From: Ruegeria sp. HKCCD8929
GTDB taxonomy: Bacteria; Pseudomonadota; Alphaproteobacteria; Rhodobacterales; Rhodobacteraceae
Reading direction: 5' to 3'
Assembly: GCF_013031405.1 (NCBI RefSeq)
Contig: NZ_WPZY01000001.1
Span: forward strand, 248,001-312,000
Length of the DNA: 64,000 nucleotides
Below, piece by piece: positions 45,642-53,193 of this stretch; positions within the stretch are counted from its first letter, which is position 1, and the number at the start of each line of letters is the position of its first letter. The notes below the pieces were generated by a model. The model had not been told where the DNA came from, ran no database searches, and saw only the letters and a program-made list of their open reading frames with translations. Position numbers and translations under genes: made by a program.

Positions 45642-47037
45642 CTGCGCCATCGTCGGCGCCGGACCGGCGGGCATGTCCGCCGCAATCCGTCTGGCCCGGG
45701 GCGGTGCCCGTGTCGCGGTGCTGGACCGGGGCGCCCGCGCGGGCGGCCAGATCTACCACGCGGCGGCGGACAGCCCCTTGTCCGATGCCGCTGCGCTGGG
45801 CCCGGACTATGCCGAGGGCGCCGCACTGATCGCCGAGTTCGAATGCGCCGACATCACCTATTTCCCGCAGGCCGACGCCTGGCATCTGGGCGATGACGGG
45901 CGCGTCCTGTTCTCGCATCAGGGCGACACGCACGAGTTGCACTGCCGCGAAATGCTGCTCTGCCCCGGCGCGATGGAACGGCCCATGCCGATCCCAGGCT
46001 GGACCCTGCCCGGAGTGATGACCGCCGGGGCCGCTCAGGTGATGCTGAAATCCGATGCGATGGTGGCCGAAGGGGCCATCTTTGCCGGGTCCGGCCCGCT
46101 GCTCTACCTGATCGTGGCGCAATATCTGCGCCTTGGCGTGCCGGTGGCGGCGCTGGTGGACACCACCCCGCGCCGGAACTATCTGGACGCCGCCCCGCTG
46201 CTGCCCCGCGCCCTGCGGCGTCTGGCGATGCTCAAAAAAGGCCTGAGCCTGCTGCACGAAATCCGTGCCGCCGGGGTCAAAACCTATCGCGGCGCCCGCG
46301 ACCTGAAGGTGCTGGGCGAGGGCCGGGCCCAAGGCCTGCGCTTCTCCGCCGGGGGCCGTACTCACGACATTGCCGCCGACACCGTGTTTCTGCACCACGG
46401 CGTGCAGCCCAACCTCAACATGACCCGCGCCATGGATCTGGCCCATCGCTGGAACCCGGAGCAGCTCTCCTGGCAGGTCGAGACCGATGCCTTCGGCCAA
46501 AGCTCGGTGCCCCATGTCTCGGTCGCGGGTGATGGGGCGGGGATCGTCGGTGCCGATGGCGCCCGCGCGGCGGGCCGTCTGGCCGCGCTCAACATCCTGC
46601 ACCGGCTGGGCCGCCTGCCGCGGGCGGATCGCGACCGTGCCGCCGCCCCCGATCTGGCCGCGCGCGCCGCAATGGCGCCGTTCCGCGCCTTCATCGACCG
46701 GCTCTACCGCCCCACCGACGCGCTGCGGCTGCCGCAGGACCCGGCGACTTTGGTCTGCCGGTGTGAGGAACAGAGCCTCGCCCAGTTACGTGCCGGTTTC
46801 GACCAGGGCGCCCGTGATCCCAACGCGCTGAAATCGCTGACCCGCTGCGGCATGGGCCCGTGTCAAGGCCGACAATGCGGGCATATCGTGGCGGGACTGC
46901 TCTCGGACTGGCGCGGCGAGCCGCCCGAGGCGGTGGGGTACTATCGCCTGCGCAGCCCGCAGCGCCTGCTGACCCTCGACGAACTCAGCCGCTTTCACGC
47001 GGCCTCGGCGCAGGCACGGGCGGAGGCTGCGGAATGA
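45628..47037 (+). CDS. FAD/NAD-binding subunit of the dehydrogenase (HcnB/LhpE/OoxA-like)
   Basis: A 469-residue flavoprotein: N-terminal GAGPAGMSAAIRLAR dinucleotide site, a second nucleotide site (IFAGSGPLLYLIVAQYL) and a C-terminal BFD-like Cys cluster (VCRCEEQSLAQLRAGF and RCGMGPCQGRQCG) that binds an additional Fe-S centre. In LhpBEF, HcnABC and opine oxidases this subunit joins the small Fe-S subunit and the DadA-like subunit. Start ATG at 45628 follows GAGGCCGGTG. Its stop overlaps the next start (ATGA). Confidence 0.88.
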   Translation: MQAFDCAIVGAGPAGMSAAIRLARGGARVAVLDRGARAGGQIYHAAADSPLSDAAALGPDYAEGAALIAEFECADITYFPQADAWHLGDDGRVLFSHQGDTHELHCREMLLCPGAMERPMPIPGWTLPGVMTAGAAQVMLKSDAMVAEGAIFAGSGPLLYLIVAQYLRLGVPVAALVDTTPRRNYLDAAPLLPRALRRLAMLKKGLSLLHEIRAAGVKTYRGARDLKVLGEGRAQGLRFSAGGRTHDIAADTVFLHHGVQPNLNMTRAMDLAHRWNPEQLSWQVETDAFGQSSVPHVSVAGDGAGIVGADGARAAGRLAALNILHRLGRLPRADRDRAAAPDLAARAAMAPFRAFIDRLYRPTDALRLPQDPATLVCRCEEQSLAQLRAGFDQGARDPNALKSLTRCGMGPCQGRQCGHIVAGLLSDWRGEPPEAVGYYRLRSPQRLLTLDELSRFHAASAQARAEAAE

Positions 47038-48149
47038 AGGCGGATGTTCTGATTATCGGCGGCGGCATTCAGGGCTGCGCCACGGCCTATCATCTGGCAC
47101 GTCGGGGCGTCTCGGTCATCGTGCTGGAAAAGGACTATGTAGCACGCCACGCTTCGGGCGTGAACGCGGGCGGGGTGCGCCTGCTGGGCCGCGACATGGC
47201 CGAAGTGCCGCTGTCGAAGGCGTCAATGGAGATGTGGCAGGCGCTTAGCGACGAACTCGGCCACGACACCGGCTTCCGCCGTCAGGGCCTGATCAACATC
47301 GCTGTGGATCAGGCCGACATGGACACCCTGCGCACCCGCGAGGCGAAGATGCGGGCCAAGGGCTACTCCCATGAACGCATCATCTCCCGCGACGAGTTGC
47401 GCGAACGCCTGCCGCATGCGAACCCCGATTGCGTGGGCGGAGTGACCTCAGAACTGGACGGCTATGCGATCCCCTACAAGGCCACCAGCGCCTTTCGCCT
47501 CGCCGCCGAATGCCGCGGCGCGCGCATTGTCGAGGGCGAAGAGCTGCTGAGTCTGCGTCGTGTCGGCGGCAGCTGGCTGGCGCAGGGGTCAACCACCCGG
47601 TTCGAGGCGGACACCGTCGTCAACTGCGCCGGGGCCTGGGCCGACCGGATCGCGCTGATGATCGGTGACAATGTTCCGCTCAGCCATGCCGCACCGATGC
47701 TGATGATCACCGCGCGGATGCCGCATTTCGCCAAACCGGTGGTGGGGGCGGTCAGCCGCCAGCTCAGCTTCAAGCAGTTCGGGAACGGCACCGTCCTCAT
47801 CGGTGGCGGCGCCAAGGGCTTTGCCGACCGTGCCGCGGGCCGCACCCGGCTGGACTATGCCAAGCTTACCGCCGCCGCCCGCACCACCGCCGAGTTCTTT
47901 CCCATCATGCGCCGCGCCGCCATCAACCGCATGTGGGCAGGGCTCGAGGCCTATATGCCCGACAACCTGCCGGTGATCGGACCGGCGGTGAACGCGGCCC
48001 GCGCCTTTCACGCCTTCGGCTTTTCCGCGCACGGGTTCCAGATGGGGCCGGTGGTGGGGCAGGTCATGGCCGATCTGGTGATGACCGGGCACTCGCAGTT
48101 TCCGCTTGGCGCCTTCCGCATCGACCGTTACGACCGCAAAGTCCTTTGA
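47034..48149 (+). CDS. FAD-dependent catalytic subunit, DadA-like (HcnC/LhpB-type)
   Basis: A 371-residue protein of the DAO family. The N-terminal FAD motif is IIGGGIQGCATAYHLARRG, the second block VIVLEKDYVARHASGVNAGG, and the C-terminal FAD loop FHAFGFSAHGFQMGP. It should oxidise a secondary or primary amine of a D-amino acid, hydroxyproline, glycine or an opine-like compound to the imine. Coupling by ATGA to the second flavoprotein and the RidA gene after it fit imine production. The actual substrate is not decided by sequence. Confidence 0.87.
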   Translation: MKADVLIIGGGIQGCATAYHLARRGVSVIVLEKDYVARHASGVNAGGVRLLGRDMAEVPLSKASMEMWQALSDELGHDTGFRRQGLINIAVDQADMDTLRTREAKMRAKGYSHERIISRDELRERLPHANPDCVGGVTSELDGYAIPYKATSAFRLAAECRGARIVEGEELLSLRRVGGSWLAQGSTTRFEADTVVNCAGAWADRIALMIGDNVPLSHAAPMLMITARMPHFAKPVVGAVSRQLSFKQFGNGTVLIGGGAKGFADRAAGRTRLDYAKLTAAARTTAEFFPIMRRAAINRMWAGLEAYMPDNLPVIGPAVNAARAFHAFGFSAHGFQMGPVVGQVMADLVMTGHSQFPLGAFRIDRYDRKVL

Positions 48150-48173
48150 CCCGTGAATACAGGAGCACGAGAA

Positions 48174-48521
48174 ATGACCATCACCCGCATGGAAACCGGC
48201 CAGCGCATGAGCAAGATCGTTAAGCATAACGGCACAGTCTATCTGTGCGGTCAGGTGGGGGATGGCGATACCGTCGCGGACCAGACCCACGATTGCCTGT
48301 CCCGCGTCGAGGCGCTGCTGGAACAGGCCGGATCTGGCAAGACCCACATCCTGCAGGCCGTGATCTGGCTGGCCGACATGAAGGACTTTGCCGAGATGAA
48401 TGCGGTCTGGGACGCATGGGTGCCCGCGGGCCACGCCCCCGCCCGCGCCTGCGGCGAAGCCAAACTGGCTCGCGAGGCCTTGAAAGTGGAAATTATCGTG
48501 ACGGCGGCTGAACTCTCGTGA
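48174..48521 (+). CDS. RidA-family enamine/imine deaminase
   Basis: A 115-residue YjgF/RidA protein. The Arg that binds the substrate carboxylate lies in [13 protein letters not shown]; other typical blocks are [11 protein letters not shown] and [12 protein letters not shown]. RidA releases ammonia from reactive imines or enamines. Here it follows, by 24 bases, an amine-oxidising dehydrogenase, so it probably clears its product. The start has AGGAGCACGAGAA upstream. It is the last gene of the operon. Confidence 0.9.
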   Translation: MTITRMETGQRMSKIVKHNGTVYLCGQVGDGDTVADQTHDCLSRVEALLEQAGSGKTHILQAVIWLADMKDFAEMNAVWDAWVPAGHAPARACGEAKLAREALKVEIIVTAAELS

Positions 48522-48790
48522 GGCCGGTGGATCGTGTTTGAGCGACACGTCTCCATGCGAAGTGTCGGAAGGCGATAGATCAGAGGCTGCGGTGGCTGAA
48601 TGAAATCCGGTACCATCGTAATTCAAGCCAACTGAAGCGGACGCGCAAGGCTTCTTTGGGTCGAGCGCGTCCGCCTGTCGTTTCTCAAGACCTGCTGTCG
48701 CCCGGGTCGTCTGGCGAAATGGCATTTGCAGTTCGATCTGGGCCGCAGCAGATCCTAAAAGCACTTGGGTGCTGAAGATTTGCCGGAGGA

Positions 48791-49030
48791 TCAGTCCACT
48801 CTGGCTTTGGCCTCCTCTTCGAACACCCTGGCTAATCGTTCCGGTGTCCGTGCGGCGGCTTCGTCTGCCTCCATCTCCTGTTTTTCGATTCGGGCCTGCT
48901 TGATGTGGAAGAAAAGCCAGAATGCCAGCCCGGCCAGGAAGAGAATAAACTCTGTCCCGACCATCGGATAGATCGGCCCGATTTGCGACAGGTCGGCTCC
49001 TGCCCAGGTTTCTACAGCTGTAGTCGACAT
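48791..49030 (-). CDS. 79-residue single-span membrane protein paired with the Amt transporter
   Basis: A small protein with a short N-terminal part (MSTTAVETWAGADLSQIG), one hydrophobic helix (FILFLAGLAFWLFFHI) and a charged C-terminal helix (QARIEKQEMEADEAAA). GGAGGAAACACCC precedes the ATG, and the gene begins 13 bases after the amt stop in the same direction, so they are co-transcribed. It matches no family I know. A role as an accessory or regulatory subunit of the transporter is inferred from coupling only. Confidence 0.75.
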   Translation of the reverse strand: MSTTAVETWAGADLSQIGPIYPMVGTEFILFLAGLAFWLFFHIKQARIEKQEMEADEAAARTPERLARVFEEEAKARVD

Positions 49031-49043
49031 GGGTGTTTCCTCC

Positions 49044-50480
49044 TTACGTCAGCAGTCCGAGGCGCTTGGCCTCTTCGATGTCAGCTTGCGACACTTCGAT
49101 CGAGGCGGCCTCTTCGGCAAACTCCTCGCTCATGTCGAGCCCGACGAGTTCAACGGCCGGTGGCACACGCAGCATACCCAGGCCCATCAGGATCTTTGAA
49201 ACGATCCAGGCGGGGATAAAACCGAGCACGATGAACATGATGCAGGCACCGATGAACTGACCCCATGGCGAAATCGTTGCGACTTCGGCATGATACGCTG
49301 CCGTCGCCGGGTGACCCCAAAGCATGAAGCCGGCGATCACAAGGCCGATGAAACCGGCATAGCCGTGCACGGCAACCGCGCCGACGGGATCGTCGATCTT
49401 GAAGCGACGCTCGACCCAGAAATGCAGCTTGTAGGCCGCCCAGGCACCAATCGCGCCGATCAGCATCGCCTGAATCGGATGATAGAGATCATTGCCGGCA
49501 GAAGCCGTGATGACCCCGGCCAGACCGGCAGAATAGGTCCAGAACGCTTCGCCGTTGGACACGATGTAGCCCATGATCAGACCGCCTGACAGCGACATCA
49601 GGAAGTTGAACACAATCGCCGACAGGGTGGTTGGCGTCAGGTAGATCGTGGTCGCGGTGAAGCTCACCACTCCTTCGGCTCCGCCGAGCGACCCATGATC
49701 GATGATCGGCACGTTGCAGGCGACATAGAAACCCCAGAAACCCGTGTAGATCAGGAAGAGCCCGATCGTCACCAGCCACTTGTTGTGCGGATTGATGTTG
49801 CGCGGGGTTCCGTCGGGCGCGAACTTGCCGATACGCGGCCCCAGCACGACGATCACACCCAGCGCAAAACCACCGGCGATGGCATGGATCACGCCGGATG
49901 CATAGGCGTCGTGATAGCCCAACTGCGTCACCATCCAACCATCGGGGTGCCAGCCCCAGGCCGCGTCGATGATCCAGGTGAACGATCCGATCACGACGGC
50001 CAGAATCCAGAAGGCCGATGGGCGGATGCGCTCGATTGTGGCCCCCGAGACGATTGATGCCGCCGTCCAAGAAAACAGTAGGAAAGCAGCCCAGAAGACG
50101 CCGTTCAGGCGGTTCCAGAAACTGTTCCCCAACTCGGCCCCATAGCCTTGCGCGGACTCAAGTGCGGGCCCCGGTCCCCCCATATGGGTGCCCATCAGCT
50201 CGCTCCACGGAACGGCGTTGTCGCTTTTTGTGATGCCGCCGGTGATGCCGGGGCCGTTCGGGAACGCGAAGTAGATCCACCAGCCAAAGAAGAAGAACGT
50301 CACCGTCACGAGCGGGATCAGCATCGTGTTCTTCATGAGTGTGTGAATGTGGTTCTTGTGGCGGGTTGCACCCACCTCGTACATGCAGAATCCCACGTGG
50401 ATCAGGAACATTAACGGTACAGTGACCCAATAGTAGAATTCGGTGAAGATTACTGTGAGCGCACCAATATCGGTATCCAC
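49044..50480 (-). CDS. Ammonium/methylammonium transporter (Amt family)
   Basis: A 478-residue membrane protein with about 11 helices. Family hallmarks: the GWHPDGWMVTQLGYHDAYAS region, a pore His in SGVIHAIAGGFALG and the second pore His in VAVHGYAGFIGLVIAG. The start is GTG at 50480, after GAGGGAG. The C-terminal cytosolic tail is acidic and unlike that of classic AmtB. It does not sit with a glnK gene; instead it is between a TMAO cluster and a small membrane protein. It may import ammonium or methylammonium; the sequence cannot tell which. Compared with the Amt signature, the D-F-A-G-G site is changed to D-A-Y-A-S. Confidence 0.88.
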   Translation of the reverse strand: MDTDIGALTVIFTEFYYWVTVPLMFLIHVGFCMYEVGATRHKNHIHTLMKNTMLIPLVTVTFFFFGWWIYFAFPNGPGITGGITKSDNAVPWSELMGTHMGGPGPALESAQGYGAELGNSFWNRLNGVFWAAFLLFSWTAASIVSGATIERIRPSAFWILAVVIGSFTWIIDAAWGWHPDGWMVTQLGYHDAYASGVIHAIAGGFALGVIVVLGPRIGKFAPDGTPRNINPHNKWLVTIGLFLIYTGFWGFYVACNVPIIDHGSLGGAEGVVSFTATTIYLTPTTLSAIVFNFLMSLSGGLIMGYIVSNGEAFWTYSAGLAGVITASAGNDLYHPIQAMLIGAIGAWAAYKLHFWVERRFKIDDPVGAVAVHGYAGFIGLVIAGFMLWGHPATAAYHAEVATISPWGQFIGACIMFIVLGFIPAWIVSKILMGLGMLRVPPAVELVGLDMSEEFAEEAASIEVSQADIEEAKRLGLLT

Positions 50481-50787
50481 TTAATATCTCCCTCTGGTTT
50501 TCGGGACGATATTGTTCTGTGTAGACCCGATCCGCGTGGCGGTCCGGGCTTGTTTTTTGGGGGAGTTCGTCCCTCGTTCTCCCCGTCTGGAATGATGAAT
50601 CCCGCGCAAAAGTTTAGAACCAATTACCCGTTTCACCAAAGGGAAAATGGGCATTTTGGTTTAGTTTTGGATCAGAAAATGACTATTTCTGGAAATATTT
50701 CTTAGTTTGGTATATTTTTGGGAGGCAAATATTAGACTTTCTCAACTCCAGTGGGGCGGACCTCGAAACTATTCGGTGCCGTCAATA
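50481..50787. other. 307-base AT-rich gap between the Amt and Tdm genes
   Basis: Holds the promoter of the leftward Amt gene and the end of the tdm transcript. I find the GAGGGAG ribosome-binding site, a locally AT-rich region around 50640-50750, and no ORF, hairpin or sigma-54 site (a TGG...TTGC pair at about 50600-50630 has wrong spacing). Confidence 0.45.
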
Positions 50788-53160
50788 TCAGGTGTAGTTT
50801 CCCTTCACCCGCTCCTTCGCCGGATCAAAATGGGGGAAGGTTGTCACACGGGCACGCAGGCGTTTCTGCAATCCGTCGAGTTGCCCGACTTCTAGTTCCG
50901 TGCCCGGTGCTGCATGTGTGGTTGCGATGCGACCTAGGGCGATTACCTTGCCCAGAATGGGCGATTTCATTGCGGATGTGATCTCACCCACCTGCGCCCT
51001 GCCAACGCGCACGCAGTCGCCCGAGGCGGGTACTGTGCCGCCTTCAATCTCGAAGCCGACCAGCTTACGGTGCGGATGTGTCTTGCGCTCCTCCAAGGCG
51101 GCGCGGCCAATAAAGTCGTCAGTCTTTGACTTGAGCGGCACGGTAAAACCGATCCCCGCCTCCCACGGGTCGGTGGAATCGTCGAATTCGGACCCGGCAA
51201 AGATCAAGCCCGCTTCGATCCGCATCAGATCAAGCGCCGCAAGCCCCAAAGGCGTCAGGCCATAGTCCTGACCGGCCTCCCAGATCGCGTCAAAGACCTC
51301 TTCCGCGTCTTTGGGATGGCAGAAGATCTCATAGCCCAACTCGCCGGAATACCCGGTGCGCGAGATCACGACCGAGGTGCCCCGAACGTCCCCGATCCGG
51401 GCGACGGTCAAGCGGAACCACGGCAGTTCCTCGATCGTGGGTTGTTGGGGCGGCGTCCAAAACACCTTGGCCAGTATGTCGCGGGAATGGCGGCCCTGCA
51501 CGGCGACATTGTGGAGATGATCCGTCGAGGGGCGGACCCAGGCATTGAGCCCGCGTTTCTGCGCTTGCTCCTGCAACCACAGCCCAGAGGTGTCATTGCC
51601 GCCGATCCAGCGAAAATTTGTGTCCCCTAGCCGATAGACCGTGCCATCGTCGATCATACCGCCGTGGTCGTAGCACATGGCCGTATAGACCACTTGCCCG
51701 ACACTCAGCTTTTTCATGTTGCGGGTCACGCAGAGTTGCAACAGCTCTTCGGCGTCCGGCCCCGTGACCTCGTACTTGCGCAGGGGCGAGAGGTCCATGA
51801 TCGCCGTCTTTTCCCGCACCGCCCAGTATTCGGCGATGGTCCCGTGGCCCGGAAAAGTGTTGGGCAGCCAATAGCCGTTGTATTCGACGAAATCCCGAGT
51901 GTGCCGGGCAAAACAGTCGTGAAACGCGGTTTTCTTGGTGTCCTGCACGTCTGCCTCCGCAGATTTTCTGTAGCCGATGGATCGGTCGAATTCCTCGTTC
52001 GCGCGATAGGTTCGCACCTGAATGTCGGTGGGGTTCCAGCCATTCGCCGGGTCCACGTCGCAGGGGCAGGCCGTGCTGACGCAGACAAGATCGCTGAGCG
52101 CGCGCAATAGCACGAAATCGCCCGGCCGCGACCATGGATCGTTCATGCCGATGGCGTTGGTATCATCCAGCAGGGTGTTAAAAAAGAAGTTGATCGCAGG
52201 CCAGCCGCCGCGCGGGCGGATGCCGTAACTGGCCAGATCGGTGTTGATGTTGTCCGAGCAGTTCACATGGCCGGGATAGCCGAGATCCTCATAGTATCGT
52301 GCGGTGCAGGCTAGTCCGAACGTGTCGTGACGCCCGCAAGTGTCCTGAACGATTTCGACCAGGGGTTCCTGATCGACGCTCCAGTATTTGCTGAAAAGGC
52401 CAGGCGCGGGATACAGGCTGCCGCCTAGGCTGCGTGTTGTGGTCGGATCAATCTCACGCTCCAGCCCCTGATCCAGCGCGCGCAGGGAGAACGCCTGAAA
52501 GTCCGAGCATTCTCGGCCTTTCACATCGAGGATCTGGATGTATTCGCCTTTCTTCACCTCGTAGGAGGTGGCGTTGCCCGGCTGGATGTTGAAGTCCTGA
52601 AGCGGGTCGGACAGCGGCTCGGGTGGTCCGATCTCCTGCTTTGCCGCGCCGGGGGCGTTGCGGCGGACGTAGAGGATCAGCTCGGTTGGCGGGTTGTGTT
52701 TTGTAGGGTCCATCGGCCCGCCGGGTGCGGCCAGAATGACCAGCCCGTCGCTATGGGCGACATAGGTCTCCATGTCGCCCGGGCGGGCGTCTTCGGAAAA
52801 CAGCGTGATGGCGTCCCCATCCCCGATGCGAAAACCTGACGCGGTCAGCGCCTTGAGCACCCGCAGGCCGGATTTGCCGCCGCCGGTCAGCGTGTTGATG
52901 ATGCCCTCGGGTCGGCCATGGCCATCCGCGCCCAGCATCCCCGCGTCCGAGGACCCGTCCGGCGCGAAGAACACCATCTCGCCCTGCTGCAGCCCGTCGC
53001 GGTTCAGGACAAGGATCTCGTCACCCTTCTCGACGCGCACCGCGCGGCTGCCGCCGCCGGGGACAGGATGGCGTTCGGTTCCGTGAGGCAGGATCGGCAG
53101 GCCCGGGGTCAGAACACCGTGACGCTCGAACGGTACTTCGAAGATGGGTTGGACATTCAT
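50788..53160 (-). CDS. tdm: Trimethylamine N-oxide demethylase (Tdm)
   Basis: A 790-residue protein with the Tdm architecture. About residues 200-370 form the DUF1989/urea-carboxylase-associated domain, with conserved Cys residues (GRECSDFQAF, GLACTARYY, TACPCDVDPANGW) expected to bind zinc. About residues 410-775 form a GcvT-like tetrahydrofolate-binding domain (WAVREKTAIMDLS, RTGYSGELGYEIF). Published work on Tdm describes conversion of TMAO to dimethylamine and formaldehyde, with the GcvT domain able to trap formaldehyde as methylene-tetrahydrofolate. The ATG has GGAGTTGCCGCA upstream. It follows tmoV, 33 bases away, in the same direction. It is cytosolic. Confidence 0.9.
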   Translation of the reverse strand: MNVQPIFEVPFERHGVLTPGLPILPHGTERHPVPGGGSRAVRVEKGDEILVLNRDGLQQGEMVFFAPDGSSDAGMLGADGHGRPEGIINTLTGGGKSGLRVLKALTASGFRIGDGDAITLFSEDARPGDMETYVAHSDGLVILAAPGGPMDPTKHNPPTELILYVRRNAPGAAKQEIGPPEPLSDPLQDFNIQPGNATSYEVKKGEYIQILDVKGRECSDFQAFSLRALDQGLEREIDPTTTRSLGGSLYPAPGLFSKYWSVDQEPLVEIVQDTCGRHDTFGLACTARYYEDLGYPGHVNCSDNINTDLASYGIRPRGGWPAINFFFNTLLDDTNAIGMNDPWSRPGDFVLLRALSDLVCVSTACPCDVDPANGWNPTDIQVRTYRANEEFDRSIGYRKSAEADVQDTKKTAFHDCFARHTRDFVEYNGYWLPNTFPGHGTIAEYWAVREKTAIMDLSPLRKYEVTGPDAEELLQLCVTRNMKKLSVGQVVYTAMCYDHGGMIDDGTVYRLGDTNFRWIGGNDTSGLWLQEQAQKRGLNAWVRPSTDHLHNVAVQGRHSRDILAKVFWTPPQQPTIEELPWFRLTVARIGDVRGTSVVISRTGYSGELGYEIFCHPKDAEEVFDAIWEAGQDYGLTPLGLAALDLMRIEAGLIFAGSEFDDSTDPWEAGIGFTVPLKSKTDDFIGRAALEERKTHPHRKLVGFEIEGGTVPASGDCVRVGRAQVGEITSAMKSPILGKVIALGRIATTHAAPGTELEVGQLDGLQKRLRARVTTFPHFDPAKERVKGNYT

Positions 53161-53193
53161 TGCGGCAACTCCGAAGGATGGGGCATCGGCATC

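Noticed and set aside
50590-50640. Possible sigma-54 promoter ahead of the Amt gene
   Set aside because: On the minus strand a GG and a GC pair occur, but they are separated by 12 bases instead of 10, and the flanking bases do not fit.
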